Assembly: GCF_000420705.1 (NCBI RefSeq)
Contig: NZ_ATVL01000006.1
Location: 648,267 to 712,266, forward strand
Reading direction: 5' to 3'
Origin: Hymenobacter norwichensis DSM 15439
GTDB taxonomy: Bacteria; Bacteroidota; Bacteroidia; Cytophagales; Hymenobacteraceae
DNA length: 64,000 nucleotides
Shown piece by piece: positions 1 to 7,667 of the stretch (position 1 is its first letter; every line of letters begins with the position of its first letter). The notes below the pieces were generated by a model. It was not told where the DNA came from, did not search any database, and saw only the letters and a list, made by a program, of their open reading frames with translations. Both the position numbers and the translations under genes were made by a program.

Positions 1-411
1 GTACAGCTTTTCATCCAGGGCCAGCTCGTTTCCATACTTGCTGATTTGAGCCAAGCTTTTCTGCGCTTGATTACGGATGGTAGAATCGGGGCTGGCGTTG
101 AAGAGGATGCTGATGGGCCCGGCCACCCGGTCGATGTCGTCGCTCAGGTTGTCGAGCGCCACCATGGTGTTCGTGAAGGTACGCTTGCCGGTTGGCACGC
201 TGTAAATGGCGTTTAACGACGTTTTGGTGCCCGCAATAACTGTAGCCGTTGCCTGCTGCACATCGGCCTTGGTGGCCTTGGCAAAAGCAATGGGCTGGTT
301 GAATGCCGGCGTCAGCGGATTGGATGCGGCTGTCACGCTTAGTACCGCCAACGAGCTAACTACCAGCGTCATTCCCGCCCGCACGAGCGAAAAAGAAGTA
401 TGAATGGACAT
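1..411 (-). CDS. M3-family zinc oligopeptidase, N-terminal part (runs off the left edge)
   Basis: Reading the minus strand from the ATG at 411 gives 137 codons with no stop before the window edge. Residues 1-25 form a short basic start, a hydrophobic stretch and an Ala-rich end, which looks like a signal peptide. The following residues (NPL, then AIYSVPTGKRTF and TMVALDNLSDDI) match the N-terminal helical part of M3 peptidases of the oligopeptidase A / dipeptidyl carboxypeptidase type. These cut short peptides with zinc bound to HExxH; that catalytic part lies outside the window. Location, by inference from the signal peptide, is the periplasm. The family call rests on N-terminal resemblance only. 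Confidence 0.7.
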   Translation of the reverse strand, partial: MSIHTSFSLVRAGMTLVVSSLAVLSVTAASNPLTPAFNQPIAFAKATKADVQQATATVIAGTKTSLNAIYSVPTGKRTFTNTMVALDNLSDDIDRVAGPISILFNASPDSTIRNQAQKSLAQISKYGNELALDEKLY

Positions 412-533
412 AAGAGAAGAAGGTTGAAAAGAAAGGCTTTGAAGGTAGCCTATTTGCTGTACTTATTCTATGCATAATAGCATATAATTCAGCCGCTTTG
501 ACCATAGAACGGCATCAGCTAACCATCAATAAA

Positions 534-561
534 AAAGCCGCTCCGGTAAGGAAGCGGCTTT
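534..561 (-). terminator. rho-independent terminator of recQ
   Basis: A perfect 9-bp stem (AAAGCCGCT / AGCGGCTTT) with a 10-nt loop lies 85 bases beyond the recQ stop. On the minus strand it is followed by a run of six T (531-536), the usual form of an intrinsic terminator. Confidence 0.75.
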
Positions 562-645
562 CAAACTATGTAAGCTTATTTAGTCAGGCAAACAGCGTTA
601 TCCACGAAATTCGGGTAATCCGAAAAATCTGTAAAATCCGCGTTC

Positions 646-2841
646 CTAGTTGGCTACTTCGCTCAAGAACTTAATGCGCATCAGGCGCAGGTCCTCCTCG
701 GTGTAGTCGTCGGTGCCGAGTTCTTTCAAGGCCACTGCAATGTTGTCGGTACTGGCCGACATAAAGTAGTCGTAGATTTCCTCCTGGCGCTCCTCGTCCA
801 GCAGCCCGTTGATGTAGTAGTCGAGGTTGAGCTTGGTACCGGAGTAGCAGATGTGCTCGATTTCCTCCATCAGCTCGCGCATATCAATGCCCTTGGAGGA
901 AGCAATTTCCTCTAAGTCCATCTTCTTGTCGATTTGCTGAATGATGTAAATCTTGATTTTCGACTTGTTGACAGCCGATTTCACCACCACGTCCGAAGCC
1001 GTCATGATGTCGTTGTCTTCCACGTATTTCTTGATGAGCGCCAAGAATGGTGGGCCGAACTTCTGAGCCTTGCCTTGGCCTACACCGCCCACATGCGCCA
1101 GCTCATCGAGCTTAGTAGGGAAGGTGGTAGCCATTTCCTTGAGGGAAGGGTCCTGAAAGAGCACGTACGGCGGCAGGTCTTTCTCCTTGGCCATCTTCTT
1201 GCGAAGCGCTTTGAGCATCTCGAATAAGGCTTCGTCGTGGCCGGCGGCCTGCTGCACCTCTTCCTGCTCCTGCTCCTCCTTCACCTCCTCGTCGTAGTCG
1301 TGGTCTTTAGTGAGCTTAACTGAATGGGGATTTTCGATGAAGTCCATACCCTTATCCGTAATTTTTACAACGCCGAAATTGTCGATATCCTTCTCTAAGA
1401 AACCAAAAATCAAGCACTGACGCAACAACGAATGCCAGTACTGCGCATCGTGGTCTTTGCCCTGCCCGTAAATCGGGAGGCCGTTGTGGCCGTAGCTTTC
1501 CACGTGAGCATTGTTCATCCCCATAAGCACGGTGCCGATGTGGTCGAGGCCGAAACGTTGCTCGGTTTGCACCACCGCTTTCAAGGCTAGTAATACCTCT
1601 GATTTCGCCTCAAACTTCTCTTTCGGGTGCTTGCAGTTGTCGCAGAAGCCACAGTCCTTCTCGAAATGCTCACCGAAATAGTGCAGCAACTGCTTGCGCC
1701 GGCACACCGCCGAATCGGCGTAGTTAGCCATTTCTTGGAGCAGCAGCTTGCTGTTGTCGCGCTCCGTTACGGGCTTGTCCTTGTTGAACTTCTCCAGCTT
1801 CACGATATCGTCGTAGCTGTAGAACATCAGGCAGTCCCCATCGAGGCCGTCGCGGCCGCCGCGGCCGGTTTCTTGGTAGTAGCCCTCAATGCTTTTGGGC
1901 GTGTCATAGTGAATAACGAAGCGCACATCGGGCTTATCGATACCCATGCCGAAGGCAATGGTGGCCACAATTACGTCGCAGTCTTCATTCAGGAAGGCAT
2001 CCTGGTTGGCCATGCGTACGTGCGGGTCGAGGCCGGCGTGGTAGGGCAGGGCCTTCACGTCGTTGACCTTCAGCAGCTCGGCAATTTCCTCTACCTTTTT
2101 GCGGCTCAGGCAATAAATAATGCCCCCCAAGCCTTTGCGCTGCTTCACATACTGAATCAGCTGCTTCTTGGTGTTGTGCTTGGGCCGAACTTCGTAGTAG
2201 AGGTTGGTGCGGTTGAACGACGTTTTGAACACCGAGGCGTCGTCCATCTGCAAGTTCTTCTGGATGTCGAGCTGCACCTTGGGCGTGGCAGTGGCCGTAA
2301 GGGCAATAACTGGTACCTGCCCGATATTGTCGATGATGCCCCGGATGCGGCGGTACTCGGGCCGAAAGTCGTGGCCCCACTCCGAAATACAGTGGGCTTC
2401 GTCAATAGCTACAAACGAAATAGTAGCCTTTTGCAGGAAATCGATGGTTTCGTCTTTGGTAAGGCTTTCAGGCGCAACGTAGAGTAGTTTTACTTCGCCG
2501 CTGATAACGTCCTTTTTCACCCGGTTCATCTCCGCTTTGGTTAGCGTCGAGTTCAGGAACTGCGCATTCACGCCGAAAGCATTGAGCTGGTCCACCTGAT
2601 TTTTCATCAGGGCAATGAGCGGCGAAATAACGATGGCCGTGCCCGGTAGCACTAAGGCTGGTAACTGGTAGCAAAGGCTTTTTCCCGCTCCGGTGGGCAT
2701 AATCACAAACGTATTGTGCCCCTCGATAACGTTTTGGATGATGGCTTCCTGCGTACCGCGGAACTGCCCGTACCCAAAAACTTCCTTTAACTTGCCTTTC
2801 AAATCAGCCGCCTGGCTAACGACATTATTCACAGCTGGCAT
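646..2841 (-). CDS. recQ: ATP-dependent DNA helicase RecQ
   Basis: A 3'-5' DNA helicase of recombination and fork repair. From the start used here the helicase core shows TGAGKS (Walker A, 50-55), DEAH (147-150) and the arginine-finger motif TGRGGRDG near 325. The zinc cysteines follow at 380, 397, 400 and 403, then the RQC winged helix, an acidic Glu/Gln-rich linker, an HRDC domain near 545-625 and a C-terminal extension of about 100 residues. The reading frame extends 16 codons further up to an ATG at 2889. The ATG at 2841 was preferred because GAGG sits six bases before it and the helicase fold begins soon after. It is divergent from kdsD across about 170 bp. Confidence 0.95.
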   Translation of the reverse strand: MPAVNNVVSQAADLKGKLKEVFGYGQFRGTQEAIIQNVIEGHNTFVIMPTGAGKSLCYQLPALVLPGTAIVISPLIALMKNQVDQLNAFGVNAQFLNSTLTKAEMNRVKKDVISGEVKLLYVAPESLTKDETIDFLQKATISFVAIDEAHCISEWGHDFRPEYRRIRGIIDNIGQVPVIALTATATPKVQLDIQKNLQMDDASVFKTSFNRTNLYYEVRPKHNTKKQLIQYVKQRKGLGGIIYCLSRKKVEEIAELLKVNDVKALPYHAGLDPHVRMANQDAFLNEDCDVIVATIAFGMGIDKPDVRFVIHYDTPKSIEGYYQETGRGGRDGLDGDCLMFYSYDDIVKLEKFNKDKPVTERDNSKLLLQEMANYADSAVCRRKQLLHYFGEHFEKDCGFCDNCKHPKEKFEAKSEVLLALKAVVQTEQRFGLDHIGTVLMGMNNAHVESYGHNGLPIYGQGKDHDAQYWHSLLRQCLIFGFLEKDIDNFGVVKITDKGMDFIENPHSVKLTKDHDYDEEVKEEQEQEEVQQAAGHDEALFEMLKALRKKMAKEKDLPPYVLFQDPSLKEMATTFPTKLDELAHVGGVGQGKAQKFGPPFLALIKKYVEDNDIMTASDVVVKSAVNKSKIKIYIIQQIDKKMDLEEIASSKGIDMRELMEEIEHICYSGTKLNLDYYINGLLDEERQEEIYDYFMSASTDNIAVALKELGTDDYTEEDLRLMRIKFLSEVAN

Positions 2842-3010
2842 TGACATCCTCACTTGCTCGGTTGGAAGATTCAGATAGAGCTTCACCACACGCAGCGGCT
2901 TGCCTATCTCAATCTAGGGAATTTTGAAGTATTCGGCATGAGACCCTAAGGAGTAAGATAAAACCGCTCTATCTCACTTCTCCGATACTCAAAACCTAAT
3001 CAAATTTAGA

Positions 3011-3988
3011 TTGAAACCGCAAAAAGAACTTCATTCCATTGCAAAAAAAGTGCTGCTAAATGAAGCGGACGCTATTCGGGGCGTGGCAGACGCCATCGAG
3101 CAGACCCCCGATTTTGCATTATGTGTAGAGGTAATCCTCTCATTGCGAGGCAGAGTAGTGGTGACGGGCATCGGCAAAAGCGCCCATATTGCCGGTAAAA
3201 TGGTGGCCACCCTAAACTCGACCGGAACGCCCGCTTTGTTCATGCACGCCGCCGATGCCATCCACGGCGACCTAGGCATGATTCAGCCCGAAGATTTCGT
3301 CATTGCCATCAGCAAGAGCGGCGACACGCCCGAAATCAAGGTGCTGGTGCCGCTGCTCAAGCGCAAAGGCGTACCGATGGCCGCCCTTGTCAGCAATGCC
3401 GATTCGTACCTAGCACGCGAAGCCGACTACATTCTGCATGCTCCCGTCACGCGGGAGGCTTGTCCGCACAACTTGGCGCCTACCACTAGCACTACTGCTG
3501 CGCTGGCCCTCGGCGATGCGCTGGCCGTGTGCTTGCTGGAAAGCCGCGACTTCACCCGCCAAGATTTTGCGCGTCTGCACCCCGGCGGCACGTTGGGTAA
3601 GCAGCTTTATTTGAAAGTAGGCGACCTGAGCCGCCAAAACCAACAGCCCCAAGTGCTGGCCGATGCGCCACTAAAAGACATCATCCTGGAAATATCGGGC
3701 AAGCGCCTAGGAGCTACGGCTGTGCTGGATGCCACCGGCCAGCTCCGCGGCATCATCACCGACGGCGACTTGCGCCGCATGCTCAGCACGTTTGCCGGCC
3801 GCTTAGAAGATGTGCGCGCCCACGATATTCTCACGCCCAATCCCGTGGAGATTGACGTAGACGATTTTGCTGTGGAAGCTCTAGCCCGCATGCAACAGCG
3901 CAACATCACGCAACTGATTGTGACGGAGCAGGGCCAGTTCAGCGGCTTTATTCATCTGCACGATTTGCTACGGGAAGGATTGGTATGA
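3011..3988 (+). CDS. kdsD: arabinose-5-phosphate isomerase, KpsF/GutQ family
   Basis: Converts ribulose-5-phosphate to arabinose-5-phosphate, the first step to Kdo for lipopolysaccharide. At 325 residues it has the usual family length. An SIS sugar-isomerase domain covers about 35-170 (GIGKS 53-57, HGDLGM 85-90, SKSG 101-104), followed by two CBS domains from about 205 to the end. The start codon is TTG at 3011: the frame upstream meets a TAA at 2954 without any ATG or GTG, and the first internal Met would remove half of the SIS domain. The neighbours manC and, further on, lpxH also serve envelope polysaccharide or lipid A synthesis. Confidence 0.88.
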   Translation: MKPQKELHSIAKKVLLNEADAIRGVADAIEQTPDFALCVEVILSLRGRVVVTGIGKSAHIAGKMVATLNSTGTPALFMHAADAIHGDLGMIQPEDFVIAISKSGDTPEIKVLVPLLKRKGVPMAALVSNADSYLAREADYILHAPVTREACPHNLAPTTSTTAALALGDALAVCLLESRDFTRQDFARLHPGGTLGKQLYLKVGDLSRQNQQPQVLADAPLKDIILEISGKRLGATAVLDATGQLRGIITDGDLRRMLSTFAGRLEDVRAHDILTPNPVEIDVDDFAVEALARMQQRNITQLIVTEQGQFSGFIHLHDLLREGLV

Positions 3989-4122
3989 TTTAAAATAGAG
4001 CTGTTGCATTAGGGAAAGATTAAGTATTTCTCTTCCTGCTTCCCTGCGTGAGGAAAGGTTCCTATTAAAATCAGATATTTGCATTACTTCAACCTTTTTA
4101 GCTGCGGCAGTTTCACCTTATT

Positions 4123-5208
4123 ATGCAACATACTTATCTCGTGGTAATGGCGGGCGGCATTGGCAGCCGCTTTTGGCCTTTCAGCCGCACCAACCACCCC
4201 AAGCAGTTTCACGATGTATTGGGCGTAGGCCGCTCGATGTTGCAACTGACCGTAGACCGGTTTGCCGGTATCTGTCCTCCTGAAAACGTATTTGTCGTTA
4301 CCAACCGCGACTACCGCGAACTGGTGCAGCAGCATCTGCCCGACTTGCCCGCCGACCAGATTCTGGGTGAGCCAATCGGGCGCAATACGGCTCCCTGCAT
4401 TGCGTACGCCAGCTATTGCATTGCCAAGCGCGACCCCAAAGCCGTGATTGTGGTATCACCAGCCGACCACGCTGTGCAGCGGGAAGAAGAGTTCCGGCAC
4501 GTTATCAGCCAAGCGGTTGATGTGGCGCGCACCCATGAAGTGCTCATCACGCTCGGTATTCAGCCCTCGCGCCCCGATACCGGGTACGGCTATATTCAGT
4601 ACATCGACGACGAAGCCAGCAGCCTGCCCAACGGCCTGAAAAAGGTGAAGACCTTCACTGAAAAGCCGAATCTGGAATTGGCCGAGATGTTCCTGCAAAG
4701 CGGCGACTTCCTCTGGAATTCCGGCTTGTTTGTGTGGCGTGCCGACGTAATCGTGCAGGCTTTCCACAACTACTTGAGCGACATTGCCGAGGTATTTGAT
4801 GATGGCCAGGCGCAGTTGGGTACCGCGCAAGAAGAAGCTTTCATCACGGAAGCCTACTCCCGCTGTCGCAACATCAGCATCGACTATGGCATCATGGAAA
4901 AGGCCGACAACGTATTTGTGCTGCCCGCCGATTTCGGGTGGAGTGACCTAGGCACCTGGGATTCCCTGCACCGCATGGGCCGCCGCGACGAAAACAACAA
5001 CGTCATCGACGGCGATGCCATTCTGTATGATACCACAGAGTGTGTTATCAAAACCCCTTCCGAGCGCTTGGTAGTAGTGCAGGGCCTTGATGGTTACATC
5101 ATTGCCGAGTACGACAACGTGCTCCTGATCTGCAAGCGCACCGAGGAGCAGCGCGTGAAGGAGTTCGTAGCCGATGTGAAAGCCAAGAAGGGTATCGGCT
5201 ACAACTAA
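4123..5208 (+). CDS. manC: mannose-1-phosphate guanylyltransferase
   Basis: Makes GDP-mannose from mannose-1-phosphate and GTP, supplying mannose, fucose or rhamnose units for surface polysaccharides. The 361-residue protein is the nucleotidyltransferase part alone, without the C-terminal isomerase domain of bifunctional enzymes. Visible motifs are GGIGSRFWP (11-19), PKQF (26-29), EPIGRNTAPC near 85-95, FTEKP and FLWNSG. It lies 134 bp after kdsD on the same strand and ends before a long palindromic terminator shared with rlmB. Confidence 0.93.
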   Translation: MQHTYLVVMAGGIGSRFWPFSRTNHPKQFHDVLGVGRSMLQLTVDRFAGICPPENVFVVTNRDYRELVQQHLPDLPADQILGEPIGRNTAPCIAYASYCIAKRDPKAVIVVSPADHAVQREEEFRHVISQAVDVARTHEVLITLGIQPSRPDTGYGYIQYIDDEASSLPNGLKKVKTFTEKPNLELAEMFLQSGDFLWNSGLFVWRADVIVQAFHNYLSDIAEVFDDGQAQLGTAQEEAFITEAYSRCRNISIDYGIMEKADNVFVLPADFGWSDLGTWDSLHRMGRRDENNNVIDGDAILYDTTECVIKTPSERLVVVQGLDGYIIAEYDNVLLICKRTEEQRVKEFVADVKAKKGIGYN

Positions 5209-5252
5209 ATCGATAAAGAAATGCTACTGGGGCGAGTAGTTGCTATTCGCTA

Positions 5253-5312
5253 GCTCAAGCTAAAAAAGGAAGGCCGGATCATTTGATCCGGCCTTCCTTT
5301 TTTAGCTTGAGC
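5253..5312. terminator. bidirectional terminator, 29-bp perfect palindrome
   Basis: Arms 5253-5281 and 5284-5312 are exact reverse complements around a 2-base centre. The stem contains AAAAAAGG / CCTTTTTT, so each strand reads a GC stem followed by a T run. It lies between the convergent manC and rlmB and can end both transcripts. Confidence 0.85.
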
Positions 5313-5321
5313 GCAAAGCTT

Positions 5322-6374
5322 TTATTCGTTGCTAGGTGTTGAGGTAAGACGCTGACGAAGTACCTCAAACAGCATGATGCCGCTGGCAACCGATACGTTG
5401 AGGGAGCCAATCTGGCCGGTCATCGGAATGCGGAGGCGGTGGTCGGAGAGGCGCAGGTACTCGGGGGAAATGCCGTCTTCCTCGCTGCCCATGAGTACAG
5501 CTACGGGGCCCGTCATATCCACACTGCCGGTTTCCAAGCTTGCATCGGCTTTTTCGGTACAGGCTATAACTTGTACCCCGGATTCGCGCAGATACGTCAG
5601 TGTGTTCTTCAGGTTAGCCTCGCGGCAAACCGGTATGAGGTTGAGCGCCCCGGCAGAGGTTTTCACGGCGTCGCCGTTGATTTGGGCTGCGCCTTGGCTG
5701 GGTACCACAATGGCGTGCACACCCATACACTCAGCATTGCGGGCAATGGCGCCGAAATTGCGCACATCCGTCACTCGGTCCAGAATCAACAGAAACGGTA
5801 CTTTGCCTTCTTCATACAGCCCTGATAGAATGCTGTCGAGCGGCATGTAATCTATCGGCGACACGAAGGCTACCGCGCCCTGGTGATTCTTGCGAGTCAG
5901 GTTGTCGAGCTTCTCCACCGGCACCGACGACACCGGAATGCCCTGCTGGCGGGCCATATCGTTGATTTCCTGGGTCAGGCTATTCTTGGTGCCGCGCAAC
6001 AGAAAGATTTTCTCCAGCGTCCGGCCAGCGCTTAGGGCTTCCATGATGGGCCGCAAACCAAACAGCATGTCAATGCTGCGGTCAGGGGCTGGGCGGTTGG
6101 CGTAGAACGGCCTGGCCTTGTCGGAAGAGGAGCGCCGCTCCGTATTGTCTCGAGTATCCCGGTTGCCACGCGGCCCGTCGGGGCGGGCATCAATGAAGCC
6201 ATCTGGTCGGCTTTCGGGGCGGCGGTAGCCGCCGGGCGTCTCACCTTCGGAAGCGGAGCGGCTAGGGCGGCTCGCGCCGGGGCGCGGGGTACGGGGCACC
6301 GGCCGATTCTCCGAGTCGTAGTAATTGCGGCGCTCTTTCAGCGGCCTTGGGCGGTCGTCGTTGCTTTTCTCCAT
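5322..6374 (-). CDS. rlmB: TrmH/SpoU-family 23S rRNA 2'-O-methyltransferase, RlmB-like
   Basis: A SAM-dependent SPOUT methyltransferase; RlmB methylates the 2'-O of a G in the 23S rRNA peptidyl-transferase region. The catalytic part starts near residue 100 with the substrate-binding domain (MLFGLRPIMEAL) and then the knotted domain with motif 1 (RNFGAIARNAE), motif 2 (GSEEDGIS) and motif 3 (GSLNVSVASGI). About 100 residues before it are Arg/Pro/Ser-rich and look disordered; most RlmB proteins lack such an extension. The start overlaps the end of the upstream GWxTD gene by 37 bases in another frame, so translation is probably coupled. The exact rRNA target is inferred from the family. Confidence 0.9.
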   Translation of the reverse strand: MEKSNDDRPRPLKERRNYYDSENRPVPRTPRPGASRPSRSASEGETPGGYRRPESRPDGFIDARPDGPRGNRDTRDNTERRSSSDKARPFYANRPAPDRSIDMLFGLRPIMEALSAGRTLEKIFLLRGTKNSLTQEINDMARQQGIPVSSVPVEKLDNLTRKNHQGAVAFVSPIDYMPLDSILSGLYEEGKVPFLLILDRVTDVRNFGAIARNAECMGVHAIVVPSQGAAQINGDAVKTSAGALNLIPVCREANLKNTLTYLRESGVQVIACTEKADASLETGSVDMTGPVAVLMGSEEDGISPEYLRLSDHRLRIPMTGQIGSLNVSVASGIMLFEVLRQRLTSTPSNE

Positions 6375-7543
6375 TGCTCCACGGCGGCATACCAGAGACG
6401 TTCGTACTCGGGGCGGCGCACCAGTTCATAGTGTTCGGGTGCAAAGGTACTGGGTTTAAGCCGGAACGTGTAGGAAGCCGACGCGCCATTATCGGTGGCG
6501 TGGTATACCCACCGCTCGTCGGTGGCGGTGCGGTACACGGCGTCGGGCGGACCCACGGCAATATACAGCATGCCCCGGTCAGTCATCCATCCCGCTTTGT
6601 GGGCTACAAACAGCTCGTTGGCTGATCGGGTGCGGCCATAATAGGTGCGGATAGCCTGCCGGGCAATAACCTGCTGGCCGGCCGCCGCATTCAGCCAAAA
6701 CTGGTCAACTGCTTTCTTCGGGTTGGGCGCATCGTATAGCTTTTTGCGCTCAGCCGAAGTGGTCAAATACACCAACGGCTGAATTAACTCGTCGGCGGTA
6801 GTTAGCTCGGGGTATTCGGTATCCGTTACGAGCAGCCCGAGCAACGGCGTCTCACTTGCCAGCCGCAGTGTATAAAGTCCGGCTTCTGGCAGCCGAATCG
6901 GCAACCCCGCCCGGAAAAACAGCGAATCGGTAACCGAGAGGGTGGGAGAGGCCGTGGACTGGCGGGCAGGGTCGGCGTGGGGCGGCAGCGCGGGCACAAA
7001 TGAAGCACCGTAGCGCCGCACTAGCACCGGCTGCTCCGGCCCGTAGCGGTCCACTAAAAAGGCCTCGCCAGCCCGAACTGAGCGGCGCATCAACGGGGTG
7101 CCCAAGGTATCGGTTAGCACATAGGGGCGCGCGAGGCGGGCGGGGGTGATAGGCAGCCAAGCCGCGTCGCCGTTGGCCGATTCGGCGGGCGGGGCGCAGG
7201 CCAGGCTGAGCACGGTGCCGCTGATCAGTTGCGCGACAGGCAGGCAAAACTCCACCCGCGCGCCTCGCTCATCGGGCCGGACGCGCCGGGCTAGCTGTCG
7301 TACTGTATCAGTCCAGCTCAGGCGGCGCGAGTCATACGAAGGCCACGCGGTAACGCGCAACGGGTTACCCTGCCGGAACACGTTGCCATCCGGAAAGCGC
7401 AGGTAAATGCGTAGGCTGTCCCCTTCGCGGCGCGTATCCACCTGGATGCGCCGGTCGGGGCGGTACTGGTCGGAAAAGTCACGTTTTTGCGCCAAGGTAG
7501 GCCAAGTAATCAGCGCAAGTGCAAGTAGTAGGAAACTCTTCAT
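6338..7543 (-). CDS. GWxTD domain-containing secreted protein
   Basis: Secreted protein of about 401 residues. Residues 1-19 (MKSFLLLAL ... TLAQ) are a clear signal peptide; the frame can also begin four codons earlier at 7555, but the chosen ATG fits the signal peptide better. The C-terminal third carries the name-giving motif GWMTD (318-322), followed by a small beta-rich region with GPPDAVYR. The GWxTD family is common in Bacteroidota and related phyla, and its function is unknown. The gene overlaps rlmB by 37 bases. Confidence 0.85.
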   Translation of the reverse strand: MKSFLLLALALITWPTLAQKRDFSDQYRPDRRIQVDTRREGDSLRIYLRFPDGNVFRQGNPLRVTAWPSYDSRRLSWTDTVRQLARRVRPDERGARVEFCLPVAQLISGTVLSLACAPPAESANGDAAWLPITPARLARPYVLTDTLGTPLMRRSVRAGEAFLVDRYGPEQPVLVRRYGASFVPALPPHADPARQSTASPTLSVTDSLFFRAGLPIRLPEAGLYTLRLASETPLLGLLVTDTEYPELTTADELIQPLVYLTTSAERKKLYDAPNPKKAVDQFWLNAAAGQQVIARQAIRTYYGRTRSANELFVAHKAGWMTDRGMLYIAVGPPDAVYRTATDERWVYHATDNGASASYTFRLKPSTFAPEHYELVRRPEYERLWYAAVEQWRKATTTAQGR

Positions 7544-7567
7544 TGAAAACGGCATACACCCTTATAA

Positions 7568-7644
7568 CGCGAAGTTCCGCTTCGCGACCATTAGAACGAA
7601 CAGCTCGGCGCTTTCGTCCATTGGCCACAAAGCGGAACTTTGTG
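7568..7644. repeat. REP-like pair of small hairpins
   Basis: Two hairpins, CGCGAAG-TTCCG-CTTCGCG (7568-7586) and CACAAAG-CGGAA-CTTTGTG (7626-7644), lie about 40 bp apart. The core AAGTTCCGCTT of the first (7572-7582) is repeated as its exact reverse complement in the second (7630-7640). A similar pair is at 19459-19538. It fills most of the gap between the DUF2723 gene and the GWxTD gene. Confidence 0.6.
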
Positions 7645-7667
7645 TTACTTTCTAGTCCAAGTCTCAG

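Noticed and set aside
206..403. Plus-strand frame of 65 codons
   Set aside because: It is the opposite strand of the M3 peptidase N-terminus, which has clear family features.
1627..2487. 286-codon plus-strand frame inside recQ
   Set aside because: Antisense to a well-supported gene; hydrophobic Val/Leu-rich composition comes from GC-rich codons read backwards.
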